From Pseudofrankia sp. DC12 (lineage in GTDB: Bacteria > Actinomycetota > Actinomycetes > Frankiales > Frankiaceae): a stretch of 64,000 nt of DNA. Position numbers and translations under genes: made by a program. The stretch covers positions 6,758,430 through 6,822,429 of the forward strand of contig NZ_KQ031391.1 of assembly GCF_000966285.1 (NCBI RefSeq), in the 5' to 3' direction. Shown piece after piece: positions 24,997 to 33,814 of this stretch (positions are counted from its first letter, which is position 1; each line of letters opens with the position of its first letter). Below the pieces are notes generated by a model. That model was not told the origin of the DNA, did not search any database, and saw only the letters and a program-made list of their open reading frames with translations.

Positions 24997-26328
24997 TCAT
25001 GCTGTCAGCGTCGGGTCGAAAGCGATCTTCACGGCGCCGAGGCGGCCGGCGGACAGCGCATGGTCCAACGCCTCCCGCCAGCGGCCCAGCGCGTAGACCG
25101 CCGACACGACTCCGTCCAGCGGCGCGGACGCGGCCAGCTCGAACGCCCGGCCGAAGTCCGACCGCGCGGCCCCGCCGCCGTCCAGGCCCGCCGCCGGCGG
25201 GCCACCCGCCGGCTCCAGGCTCGCCGCCGACGACGACGACGGCGACGGCGACGGCGCCGGCGCCGCGGCGGCGGGCTGGGCGGTCCGGCCCGACGAGGCG
25301 TAGGTGCCGACGAGCTCCAGCTCTCGGTACCACAGTGGGGTCAGGTCCACCGCGCCCGACGGCACCCCGGACAGCACGACCCGCCCACCGGCGCGGGTCA
25401 CCCGCAGCGCCGTCGACAGCGACGACGACGACCCGGCGCAGTCCACCGTGATGTCGACCCCGCCCAGCAGGTAGGAACCGCCGAGCTCCGGGTCGGCCCG
25501 CAGCGCCCGGGTCGCCCGGCGCACCCCGCCGAGGGCATCAGAGGGGGCGAGCACCTCGTCGGCGCCGAACGCCTTCGCGAGCTCCACCTGCCGGCGGTGC
25601 TTCGCGACGACGGTGATGTGCCCAGCCTGGGTGTAGGCGCGCAGCGCCAGCAGCGTGAACAGGCCGACCGCGCCGGAGCCGATCACCAGCACCCGGCCAC
25701 CCGGGGCGACCCGGGCGCGCCCGGCGGTGTGGACCGCCGTCGCGAGCGGCTCGACCAGCACGGCCCGCGCGTCCGGCAGGCTGTCCGGCACCGGGTGCAG
25801 CTGGCTGTGGTGGGCGACCATCGCCCGCGCCCAGCCGCCGCCGGTGTCCTTGCAGTAGCCGGTCTGCAGCCCCGGCGACACATGCCCGAGCGTCACCCGG
25901 TCACAGCGCGACGTGAGCCCCGCCGCGCAGTTCGCGCACAGCTCCAGGCCGCGGGCGGCGCAGCCGAGCACCGGGTCGAGGACGACCCGGCTGCCGGCCG
26001 ACAGCGGTGTCCCGTCGGCCGCCGCCGCGTCGGACTGCAGCACCCCGACGATCTCGTGGCCCGGAGTGAACGGCATCGACACCAGCGGCGAGAAGTAGAA
26101 CGACGACTGCCCGGTGACTGTCGCCAGGTCCGACCCGCAGATCCCGGCCAGCTGGGGGCGGACCGTCACCCAGCCCGCGCCGGGCAGCACCGGGTCGCCC
26201 CGGTCGACCAGCCGCAGCGGCGCAGCCGCGGTCGCGGCCGCGCCGGCCAGGGCCGGCACCCTGCTCGACAGCACCCGGGCCGCCGCGTATCGCGGCATCG
26301 ATCGGTACAGCTCCAGCCCGCGGCTCAC
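24997..26328 (-). CDS. Zinc-type medium-chain alcohol dehydrogenase
   Basis: A 443-residue protein from GTG 26326-26328, overlapping the upstream stop (GTGA). The catalytic domain has 'AGICGSDLATV' (zinc Cys), 'PFTPGHEIVGV' (zinc His/Glu) and a Cys-containing lobe 'CAARGLELCANCAAGLTSRC'. The Rossmann motif 'VLVIGSGAVGLFTLLA' and 'VDITVDCAGSS' mark NAD(P) binding. A Pro/Ser/Ala insert of about 45 residues (~335-380, 'APAPSPSPSSSSAAS') is unusual for the family and explains the extra length. It may oxidise or reduce a fatty alcohol/aldehyde made by its upstream partner. Confidence 0.85.
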   Translation of the reverse strand: MSRGLELYRSMPRYAAARVLSSRVPALAGAAATAAAPLRLVDRGDPVLPGAGWVTVRPQLAGICGSDLATVTGQSSFYFSPLVSMPFTPGHEIVGVLQSDAAAADGTPLSAGSRVVLDPVLGCAARGLELCANCAAGLTSRCDRVTLGHVSPGLQTGYCKDTGGGWARAMVAHHSQLHPVPDSLPDARAVLVEPLATAVHTAGRARVAPGGRVLVIGSGAVGLFTLLALRAYTQAGHITVVAKHRRQVELAKAFGADEVLAPSDALGGVRRATRALRADPELGGSYLLGGVDITVDCAGSSSSLSTALRVTRAGGRVVLSGVPSGAVDLTPLWYRELELVGTYASSGRTAQPAAAAPAPSPSPSSSSAASLEPAGGPPAAGLDGGGAARSDFGRAFELAASAPLDGVVSAVYALGRWREALDHALSAGRLGAVKIAFDPTLTA

Positions 26329-28688
26329 CGCGCACCTCCCGTGCCCGTGACCACGGCCGCTGTCGCCGCGCGAGTTGCAGCCGCTGTCGCCGCGAGCGTC
26401 TCGGCCGCGGCGGTGCGGGCCGTGTGGAACAGCCCCCGCTCCCGCAGCGACGGTGCCACCGCCCGCGGCTCGCCCGGCGTCGACGGCCACTCCTCGATCG
26501 CCCAGCCGGTCGCCTTCGCGAGGCGGAACAACGCCAGGTCCGGGTTGACCGCCACCGGGTTGCCGACCGCGCGCAGCATCGGGATGTCCGACTGCGAGTC
26601 GCCGTACGCCCACGACGCGGACAGGTCCGCGCCGACCCGGCCGGCGTAGTGGTCCAGGAACGCCGCCCGGGCGTCGCCGACCAGCGGCGACGCGGCGAGC
26701 TTCCCGGTGAACCGGCCGTCCGCGCCGACGGTCAGCCTGGACGCGACGACCTCGTCGAACAGTGGCGCCAGCGGCCGGACCAGGAAGTCGACCGACCCGG
26801 TCAGCAGCACCGTGCGGTGGCCGGCGTCGCGGTGCGCCCGCACCCGGCGGATCGCGGCCGGCTTGACCCGCCGCAGCAGGATGTCCCCCGCCACCTCGTC
26901 GATGATCCGCGCCAGCTCCACCGGGTCGGCGCCCTCATACCGGCCGTACACCGAGCGGATCAGATGCCCCCGGTCGGTGCGTTCGGCCCGCAGGTAGCTC
27001 GGCAGCCTCGCCGCCAGGCCGGCGAGCTCCCGCGCCCGCCCGGCCGGCGCCTCGTCGGCGAGCCGCAGCCACAGGTAGGACTCGATGACCGTCGAGGTGA
27101 CCAGCGTGCCGTCCAGGTCGAAGACCGCGAGCGCCGCCGGGTTCGCCGCCAGGTGCACCCCGGCACGCTTCGCCGGCGCTGGGTCCCGTGGCCGGCGCAG
27201 AACCGCCGTGACCGCCGGGAAGTGGACCTCTTCGAGGTAGTGCGTCCAGTCGTAGCAGGCCGGGTCGAAGCCGAACAGTTCCTTGTCCGCCTCCGAGAGG
27301 GCGTCGTGCAGCGCCTTCGTCGCGTCGTCGACGTAGACAAGCTCGGCCTTCGTGTACGCCCGGTAGATGTCCGAGTAGCGGCGCAGGAACCCGACGCGGG
27401 CCTCGAACCGGTCGAAGCCGCCGGCCCACTGGCGGACCCGCTCCGACCGGGGCGCGTGCTCCAGCAGCCGGCCGGCGATCGACGCGGCCCGCTCGCCGTT
27501 GCGCAGCTTCGCCTCGGCGGCACGCGCCCCGGCGAACGGCCAGTCCGGCACCGCGATCTCCCCGCGGCCCCGCTTCGGCAGCGGGAAGGCGCGGAAGTAC
27601 GCCCGGACGTGCTCGAACAGCTCGCGGAACAGCAGCGGGTTACGGAACCCCGAGCAGACCGTGTAGTAGGCCGGTGTCTCCGCGGCGGGAGTCTCCGCGG
27701 CCGCGGCGAGGATCGCGTTGACGACGAGGTCCACCGGGATGATGTCGACGACCGCGTCCGGTGAGGCGGGGAAGTCGGGGAACTCGCCGCGGCCGTACGC
27801 CAGGATCAGCGGCTCCGCCATCTTGAAGCCCTCGATCCAGCCCGGGAAGGGCCGCGCCAGCGCCGACTCGATGATCGACGGCCGGACGATCGTCAAAGGC
27901 AGGTCGCCGTGCAAGTCCTCCAGGAACCGCTCGCCGAGCGCCTTCGTGAACGTGTAGCAGTCCGTCCAGCCCAGCACCTGCGCCCGCTCGGCCCCGGCCC
28001 GCACCAGCCGGTCACGGACCCACTGGCGGCGGCGGTCCTCGGCGTCCCGGGACACCGACTGCGCGCCGGCCCGCAGATGCTTCGCCTGCGCCTCGGCGAG
28101 GAACGCCGCCGAGCGCTCCGGAGTGCGCGACGCGTCCTCGGCGGCCTGCCGGGCCCGCGCCGCCGACGCCTGCTCGGCGGCCCAGTCGACGTCGTGCGCC
28201 AGCCTGCCCTCGGCGATGTGCCCCGAGCGCAGGCCCGCCACGTAGGCCGTCGAGACGTGCACGATGTGCGGCGCCGCGCCGCCCGCCCGCGCCGCGCGCA
28301 GCAGTTCCTGCAGGCCGCCCAGGTTCGTCGCGAACCCCTCGTCGACCGGCGGGTCGAACGACACCTCACCCGCACAGTGGATCACCAGGTCGATATCGGA
28401 CGGCAGGTCCGGCATCGACGCCAGGTCACCAGCGAGCACCTCGACCCGCGCCGCGAGCTGGTCCACCGCGCCGTCGCCGAGCGTCATGCGCAGCGCCGCG
28501 AACGCGGGCTTGCGCAACTGGCGGCGCAGCCGCGCCACTCCGTCCTGCCCGCCGCGGGGACGCACCAGCGCGACGACCCGGGTGTCCGGGAAGTCCGACA
28601 GCAGGCGCTCCAGCAGCGCCTCACCGACGAACCCCGTCACCCCGGTCAGGAATACGCGCCTGCCCGCGAGCCGCTCCCGCAGCCCCAC
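26325..28688 (-). CDS. Fatty acyl-CoA reductase fused to a HAD-IB phosphatase
   Basis: A 787-residue two-domain protein from GTG 28686-28688, with ggaggt 8 nt upstream. Residues ~1-390 are an extended SDR (NAD_binding_4): 'RRVFLTGVTGFVGEALLERL', 'HVSTAYVAG' and active-site 'YTFTKALGE' (Tyr/Lys about 242-246). Residues ~400-495 resemble the FAR C-terminal (sterile) domain ('YSDIYRAYTKAELVYVDD', 'DWTHYLEEVHFPAV'). Residues ~518-730 are a HAD-IB phosphatase: 'VFDLDGTLVTST', 'TVLLTGSVDFLV' and 'ASWAYGDSQSDIPML'. FAR would turn acyl-CoA into aldehyde or alcohol with NADPH; the HAD part would remove a phosphate. It is first gene of the cluster. Confidence 0.85.
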   Translation of the reverse strand: MGLRERLAGRRVFLTGVTGFVGEALLERLLSDFPDTRVVALVRPRGGQDGVARLRRQLRKPAFAALRMTLGDGAVDQLAARVEVLAGDLASMPDLPSDIDLVIHCAGEVSFDPPVDEGFATNLGGLQELLRAARAGGAAPHIVHVSTAYVAGLRSGHIAEGRLAHDVDWAAEQASAARARQAAEDASRTPERSAAFLAEAQAKHLRAGAQSVSRDAEDRRRQWVRDRLVRAGAERAQVLGWTDCYTFTKALGERFLEDLHGDLPLTIVRPSIIESALARPFPGWIEGFKMAEPLILAYGRGEFPDFPASPDAVVDIIPVDLVVNAILAAAAETPAAETPAYYTVCSGFRNPLLFRELFEHVRAYFRAFPLPKRGRGEIAVPDWPFAGARAAEAKLRNGERAASIAGRLLEHAPRSERVRQWAGGFDRFEARVGFLRRYSDIYRAYTKAELVYVDDATKALHDALSEADKELFGFDPACYDWTHYLEEVHFPAVTAVLRRPRDPAPAKRAGVHLAANPAALAVFDLDGTLVTSTVIESYLWLRLADEAPAGRARELAGLAARLPSYLRAERTDRGHLIRSVYGRYEGADPVELARIIDEVAGDILLRRVKPAAIRRVRAHRDAGHRTVLLTGSVDFLVRPLAPLFDEVVASRLTVGADGRFTGKLAASPLVGDARAAFLDHYAGRVGADLSASWAYGDSQSDIPMLRAVGNPVAVNPDLALFRLAKATGWAIEEWPSTPGEPRAVAPSLRERGLFHTARTAAAETLAATAAATRAATAAVVTGTGGAR

Positions 28689-29092
28689 CCGTCCACCTCC
28701 GCGACCACTACACCACCGACATCCGCTGGGCAACGGTAGGCGACGACCGGACACTTACATCGGTGTCCTGGCCGAATCGTTCGCGCGCGCGTACTGCCCA
28801 GGCCGGAGTATGACTGGTCAAACTACCGGCTCCGCCATCTGGCGCCCCCGGCGCCCGGCCGGTGCGACCCCGGTCAGGCGCGGTCCGGCGCCCAGGCACT
28901 GGCCGCCGGCGAGCCCAGCACCCGCAGTCTGTACTGTCGCCGCCCGGGCGTCCGGGAGGCCCGCCTCGCCCGGCGACGGCGTCGGCGCCCGCCCGGCCAG
29001 CTTTGTCCCGATGTGGGCCAGATCTCCCGGCCTCGGTGACGTCGGGCGCCGCCATCTCCCGGGTGCCCGGCCGCGGGGGTCCGGCTCGCCGG
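28689..29092. other. Intergenic, 404 bp, promoter region of the lipid cluster
   Basis: Lies before the acyl reductase gene and after the exonuclease gene, both on the minus strand. A minus-strand ttgacc at about 28825-28830 could be a -35 box, but no matching -10 was found. No gene or hairpin was recognised. Confidence 0.4.
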
Positions 29093-30229
29093 TCAGGCCG
29101 GGCGGGCAGCCGCCGCCGTCAGGGCGCGGGTCAGCCGGGTCGCGGCCCCGGCGAGGCCGAACCTCTCCGCCAGGGCGAGCACCTCGCCGGGGTGCGCGGG
29201 GGCGGCGGGCAGCCGGGTCGACAGCGCCGGCAGCGGGACGTCGGGGACCACCCGCACGACCGTCTCGGCCCGGTCCAGGTAGTCCCGGGCCGCCTCCAGC
29301 CGGCGCCGCGCGCCGGCCGGGAAGCCGTCGGTCTGCCCGGCGTCGAGCGCGGCGACAGCGGCGGTCAGCGACCCGAACCGGGTCAGCAGCGCCGCCGCCG
29401 TCTTCGCCCCGATGCCCGCCACCCCAGGCAGCCCGTCGGACGGGTCACCGCGCAGCGTCGCGAAGTCGCCGTAGGCCCGCCCGGGCACGCCGTAGCGGGC
29501 GCTGACCGCCGTCTCGTCGATGACCGCGAACTTCTCCACCGAGTACCGCACCCGGACCGGCACGTCGTCGCGGACCAGCTGGAACAGGTCCCGGTCACCG
29601 GTCAGGATCTCCACCGGCCCGGCCAGCGGCCCGCCGGCCGCGGCCGGCTCGTCGTGGTCGCGGGCCCCCCAGCCGGCGTCGTCGCCGCGCGGGAACCGGG
29701 TCGCCAGCGTGCCGATCACGTCGTCGGCCTCGAACCCGGCCGCCTCCACGCGGCAGATCCCGAACGCGTCCAGCATCGCGTCGATCACCGGCAGCTGCGG
29801 CGTCAGCTCGTCCGGGACCTCCTCGACCGCCACCGCGCCCCCGCCCGCGGGCTTCGCGCCAGCGGTCTCGGGTGGCGGCGCCGCCGAGACCGGGACGGAC
29901 GGCGGTACCGCCGCCCGGTCGACCACGTCGGCGACCCGGTGGGCCTTGTACGACGCCACCAGCTCGACGCGGAACGCCGGCCGCCAGTCCCCGTCGAAGC
30001 AGCACACCAGGTGGGCCGGCCGCAGGTCGGCGATCTGGCGGGCAAGCACGTCCAGCAGGCCGCGCACGGCGTTCACCGGCATCCCGTCCGGCGCCGTCAC
30101 CGACCTCGGCACCCCGTAGAACGCCCGGAAATACAGCGACGGCGTGTCCACCAGCATCAGCCCGCCGCCCGCCCCGGACCCTGCGACTACGGATCCTGCG
30201 ACTACGGGCTCACTCGTTCCTGCGCTCAC
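29093..30229 (-). CDS. 5'-3' exonuclease (Pol I-like / FEN family)
   Basis: A 378-residue protein from GTG 30227-30229; an internal ATG giving 'MLVDTPSLYFRAFYGVP' (25 residues in) is an equally good start because families begin there. Metal-binding Asp residues lie in 'CCFDGDWRP', 'GFEADDVIGTLA' and 'ILTGDRDLFQLV'. The helix-3-turn-helix is 'GLPGVAGIGAKTAAALL'. It is the stand-alone form of the Pol I N-terminal exonuclease that trims RNA primers and flaps. Two Ala/Pro-rich inserts (~105-130 and ~175-195) make it longer than usual. The N-terminus has a short 13-bp direct repeat (cctgcgactacgg twice). Confidence 0.88.
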   Translation of the reverse strand: MSAGTSEPVVAGSVVAGSGAGGGLMLVDTPSLYFRAFYGVPRSVTAPDGMPVNAVRGLLDVLARQIADLRPAHLVCCFDGDWRPAFRVELVASYKAHRVADVVDRAAVPPSVPVSAAPPPETAGAKPAGGGAVAVEEVPDELTPQLPVIDAMLDAFGICRVEAAGFEADDVIGTLATRFPRGDDAGWGARDHDEPAAAGGPLAGPVEILTGDRDLFQLVRDDVPVRVRYSVEKFAVIDETAVSARYGVPGRAYGDFATLRGDPSDGLPGVAGIGAKTAAALLTRFGSLTAAVAALDAGQTDGFPAGARRRLEAARDYLDRAETVVRVVPDVPLPALSTRLPAAPAHPGEVLALAERFGLAGAATRLTRALTAAAARPA

Positions 30230-30465
30230 CCGCCCAGCCTGGCACGGCCCACCGGCAGTCCTGGCCGCCGGCCCGGGCCGCCAGCCGCGGTAGGGCTGAC
30301 AACAACGGGCCGCAGGCCCCCAAAGCCGGCAGGAAGCGGCCACCGACACCCACGCCCAGGCCCACAGCCAGGCAACAGTGCCCCTTCGGGCGATACAGAG
30401 GCGGCTCTTCCCGCGCCGGTCGGGCATAGCGACCGGCGCGACGGTCAGTACCGCGCACAACTGCG

Positions 30466-30495
30466 CCGATCACCCCGGAACCGATCGGTGATCGG
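30466..30495. promoter_or_regulatory. Inverted repeat before the Lrp gene
   Basis: 9-bp arms ccgatcacc (30466-30474) and ggtgatcgg (30487-30495), 12 bp apart, 17 bp before the Lrp start. A second stem (11-bp arms, 30412-30422 and 30430-30440) lies further up. Position fits autoregulation by Lrp/AsnC. Confidence 0.45.
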
Positions 30496-30512
30496 GCCAT
30501 AATCTCCGGGCT

Positions 30513-30956
30513 GTGCTCGAAGATCTCGACCGGCAGATTGTCCGGCTGCTATGCGCCGACGGGCGGATGAGCTTCACCGACCTCGCCCGCGCTACCGGCC
30601 TGTCCGTCTCCGCGGTCCACCAGAGGGTCCGCCGGCTCGAGCAACGCGGGGTGATCACCTCCTACAGCGCCCAGGTCGACCCGACGAAGGTCGGCCTGCC
30701 GCTGACCGCCTTCATCTCGATCAAACCGATCGACCCGTCGCAGCCCGACGACGCGCCCGACCGGCTCGCCCACCTCGACGCGATCGAGGCCTGCCACTCG
30801 GTCGCCGGCGAGGAGTCCTACCTGCTGAAGGCACGCGTCGCCGAACCGGCCGACCTGGAGACGCTGCTGCAGCAGGTCCGCGCCGCCGCGAACGTCTCCA
30901 CCCGCACCCTCGTCGTCCTGTCCACCCCCTACGAGGGCCGCTCCCCGGCCCTGTGA
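30513..30956 (+). CDS. Lrp/AsnC family transcriptional regulator
   Basis: A 147-residue protein from GTG 30513. The N-terminal HTH is classic AsnC: 'LEDLDRQIVRLLCADGRMSF', then 'LARATGLSVSAVHQRVRRLE' and 'GVITSYSAQVDPTKVG'. Residues ~62-140 are the RAM (ligand and oligomer) domain with 'FISIKPIDP', 'ACHSVAGEESYLLKARV' and 'TRTLVVLSTP'. It probably senses an amino acid. Its target is unclear, because the downstream genes are decayed; it diverges from the exonuclease gene with inverted repeats between. Confidence 0.9.
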   Translation: MLEDLDRQIVRLLCADGRMSFTDLARATGLSVSAVHQRVRRLEQRGVITSYSAQVDPTKVGLPLTAFISIKPIDPSQPDDAPDRLAHLDAIEACHSVAGEESYLLKARVAEPADLETLLQQVRAAANVSTRTLVVLSTPYEGRSPAL

Positions 30957-30994
30957 CAGCCCCCCGGCAGTGCCCCGCCAGGTCGCGTGGTCGG

Positions 30995-31756
30995 GCAGCC
31001 GGGAACTCGATGTACATGCCGATGCAGAAGCTCTGCCTGGTGAGCTTCCAGCCAGCCGCGGTGCGGGTGAAGCGGACGTTGGCGCCGACGCCGCCGAACA
31101 GGCCAGGCTTGCCCGGGTAGAAGATCTACACCTGGCTGCCGGCCTCGGTGGGGCTGAGGAAGACGACGTCACCGACGCTGTCAAGCCGGACCGTGGCCCC
31201 GGTCCTCGGGTCTTCGGACAGGTACTTCGTCACGGCCTGCCGGGCCCGCCCGGCGGGGTCGTCCACGGCGTCGAGCATCCGCAGCCCACCCGACCCTGCG
31301 AACGCGGCATCTTCCCCAGCACGATGCCGTCGGCGATCCGGTGCGCCACGGCGACGTCGGGCGGCTTCGGCCCGGCAAGGTCCACGGTCAGGATCACGCC
31401 CGTCGCGTCCGCGCGGACAAGGCCGTCGCGCTGGACCAGCCGGTCGGCGGCGTCGGCACCGTCCGCCGGGACGTCCACGGTCCACTCGCCGTCGACGAGC
31501 AGCGGCACCTCGTTGACCCGGACTCGCAGCCGCCGCCACCGGCTCGTCGCGCCGTTGACCAGCGTCCGGCGCAGGTACGCCTCCTCGCGGCCCCCTCAAT
31601 CCGGCGCCAGTGCAGGTACATGCGTTCGAACGCGCCCTGGACGAGATCCTCGGCGGACGCCCAGTCGCCGCCGGTCAGCAGGACCGCGCTCAGTAGCTGG
31701 CGTTTCGCCGTCCGGGCCATGAACTCCTCGAACGCCCGTTCGCCATCCGCACGCAC
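30995..31756 (-). pseudogene. Decayed ECF sigma factor fused to a decayed neighbour
   Basis: From GTG 31754-31756 (gaggagg upstream) the frame reads 'FEEFMARTAKRQLLSAVLLT' and 'SAEDLVQGAFERMYLHWRRI', the sigma-70 region 2 of a SigE-type ECF factor. Another frame then holds 'VPLLVDGEWTVDVPADGADA' and 'VQRDGLVRA' (linker to region 4), but region 4 is missing. Instead 'VILTVDLAGPKPPDVAVAHR' and 'LDAVDDPAGRARQAVTKYLS' follow in two frames, belonging to a different unknown protein. That protein hits an in-frame TAG at 31126-31128 and then continues 'YPGKPGLFGGVGANVRF' to about 30995. Several frame changes, a deletion and a stop make true decay very likely. Confidence 0.7.
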
Positions 31757-31913
31757 ACCCGCCTCCTCACCTCGTAAACCCGCCGCACCCGTGCTCAGTC
31801 CAGACGCGCCAGTTCCGGCGCACGATGTACTGACGGCCAATCCGGATCCAGGCCACACCACCGCCGCTGAGGCCGCCGGCCGGCTGGCCAGCCCGTTCGG
31901 CAGACTCGCAGCG

Positions 31914-33539
31914 GTGAGCAGCCACGCGCACCGCGTCCCGCGCCCAGACCACCCGGCTCGGGCCGGTCGCGACCGGGCCCGCGTCGTCCTCTACCGCGGC
32001 GGCCACATCCACAGCCCGGCCGTCCCGGGCGCCACCGCGCTGCTCACCGCCGGCCCGCGCATCGCCTGGCTCGGCGCCGACACCGACGCCCCCGGCGGCG
32101 CCGACGAGGTCGTCGAGCTCGCCGGTGCCCTCGTCGCCCCCGCGTTCGTCGACGCCCACGTGCACGCCACCGCGACCGGACTCACGCTCGGCGGCCTCGA
32201 CCTCGCCGCCGCCGCAACCCTGACCGCCGCGCTCGACGCGGTCCGCGCCGCCGCCCGGGCCACCGCCGGCACGACCCTGCTGGGCACCGGCTGGGACGAG
32301 ACCCGCTGGCCCCAGCGGCGCCCGCCGACGTCCGCCGAGCTCGACCGCGCCGCCCCCGGCCGGCTGGTCTACCTCGCCCGCGTCGACGGCCACACCGCCG
32401 TCGTCTCCGGCCCCCTCGCCACCGCGTCCGGTGCCCCCGGCCGGGACGGCTGGCTCGGCGGCGGCCTCGTCCGCGACAACGCCCACCACGCCGCCCGCGT
32501 CCACGCCTACGACACGATCACCCCCGGCCAGCGGGAGGACGCCTGGCGGCGGCTGCGGTCAACCGCCGCCGGGCTCGGGATCGTCGCGCTACACGAGATG
32601 GCCGGCCCCGAGGTGTCCTCCGCCGACGACCTCGCCGCCCTGCTCGCGCACGCCGCCGCCGAGCCCGGGCCGACGATCGCCGGGTACTGGGCCGGTGACC
32701 CGGCCGACCTCGCCGACCTCGCCGACCTCGACCCCGACGGCACGCGGTCGGTCGGCGTCGGCGGGGACCTGTTCGTTGACGGCTCCCTCGGCTCCCACAC
32801 TGCCGCGCTGCGCGCCCCCTACGCCGACCGGCCCGGCCACCGGCCCGCGGCGATGCTCGACGCCACCGCCGTACGCGACGTCGTGCTCGCCGCGGTCGCG
32901 ACAGGCCGGCAGCCCGGCTTCCACGCGATCGGCGACGCCGCCGTCGACACCGTCATCGCCGGCCTGGCCGACGCCGCCGACACCGCCAGCCTCGAACGGC
33001 TCGTCGCCGCACGCCCCCGGATCGAGCACTGCGAGCTCGTCCACCTCGACCAGCTCGCCACGCTCGCCCGTTTCGGCGCCGTCGCCGTCGTCCAGCCCGC
33101 GTTCGACGCCTTCTGGGGCGGCCGGCATGGCATGTACGCCCAACGCCTCGGTCCAGACCGAAGCGAAGCGATGAACCCGTTCGCGGCCCTGGCCGCCGCA
33201 GGCGTCGGCCTGGCCCTGTCCTCCGACGCCCCCGTCACCCCGCTCGCCCCCTGGGATGCCATCCGCGCCGCCACCGGCCACCACACCCCCGCCGCCCGCC
33301 TTGGCCTCGCGGCCGCCTTCGACGCGGCCACCCGCGGCGGCTGGCACGCCGCCCGCGCCGCCACCGACGGCACCCTCGCCGCCCACCAGCCGGCGACCTT
33401 CGCCGTGTGGCGCCTGCCCGCCGGCCTCACCGGACAACCGACGAACGCCCCGCTGCCCGACCTCACCGGCCCCGGCCCGGCCTGCGTGCGCACCGTCCTC
33501 GCGGGCACGGTCCTGCACGAGACCCCCACCACCCCATAG
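31914..33539 (+). CDS. Amidohydrolase family 3 (YtcJ-like)
   Basis: A 541-residue protein from GTG 31914. It has the metal-dependent TIM-barrel amidohydrolase signatures: 'APAFVDAHVHATATG' (His-x-His), 'GTGWDETRWPQ', 'VDGSLGSHTAALRAPY', 'GFHAIGDAAVDTVIAGL' (His), 'RIEHCELVHLDQLA' (His) and 'LALSSDAPVTPLAPW' (Asp). The N-terminal beta-sandwich strand pair is short. YtcJ-like enzymes hydrolyse N-acyl or cyclic amides; the substrate is unknown. The first 20 residues are polar and could be trimmed by an internal start. Followed by a hairpin. Confidence 0.88.
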   Translation: MSSHAHRVPRPDHPARAGRDRARVVLYRGGHIHSPAVPGATALLTAGPRIAWLGADTDAPGGADEVVELAGALVAPAFVDAHVHATATGLTLGGLDLAAAATLTAALDAVRAAARATAGTTLLGTGWDETRWPQRRPPTSAELDRAAPGRLVYLARVDGHTAVVSGPLATASGAPGRDGWLGGGLVRDNAHHAARVHAYDTITPGQREDAWRRLRSTAAGLGIVALHEMAGPEVSSADDLAALLAHAAAEPGPTIAGYWAGDPADLADLADLDPDGTRSVGVGGDLFVDGSLGSHTAALRAPYADRPGHRPAAMLDATAVRDVVLAAVATGRQPGFHAIGDAAVDTVIAGLADAADTASLERLVAARPRIEHCELVHLDQLATLARFGAVAVVQPAFDAFWGGRHGMYAQRLGPDRSEAMNPFAALAAAGVGLALSSDAPVTPLAPWDAIRAATGHHTPAARLGLAAAFDAATRGGWHAARAATDGTLAAHQPATFAVWRLPAGLTGQPTNAPLPDLTGPGPACVRTVLAGTVLHETPTTP

Positions 33540-33542
33540 CCG

Positions 33543-33573
33543 CCCCCACCGGCCTGTTGGCTGAAGGTGGGGG
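33543..33573 (+). terminator. Hairpin after the amidohydrolase
   Basis: 8-bp stem (cccccacc / ggtggggg) with a 15-nt loop, 3 bp after the stop. It lacks a T run, so terminator function is only likely. Confidence 0.4.
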
Positions 33574-33814
33574 AAAGGGCCGTCATCCCGAGGCCGTCGC
33601 GACAGGAACCGGCGCGACCCGCGCCTACCGCGACAGCCGGCTACGTAGTGCGACCTGGCCGCTTCGCCTACCAGCCGCGTGGCCGTAATGAAGACCACCC
33701 CGTGTGCAGGTGCCGCCGCGCCGCAGGCACATTCGCCCCCCGCCGTGAAGGGGCCGGGCGGACAGGACGGACACTCCGGCACACCGCCGGCCCCGGCTCT
33801 AGCAAACTGGGACC

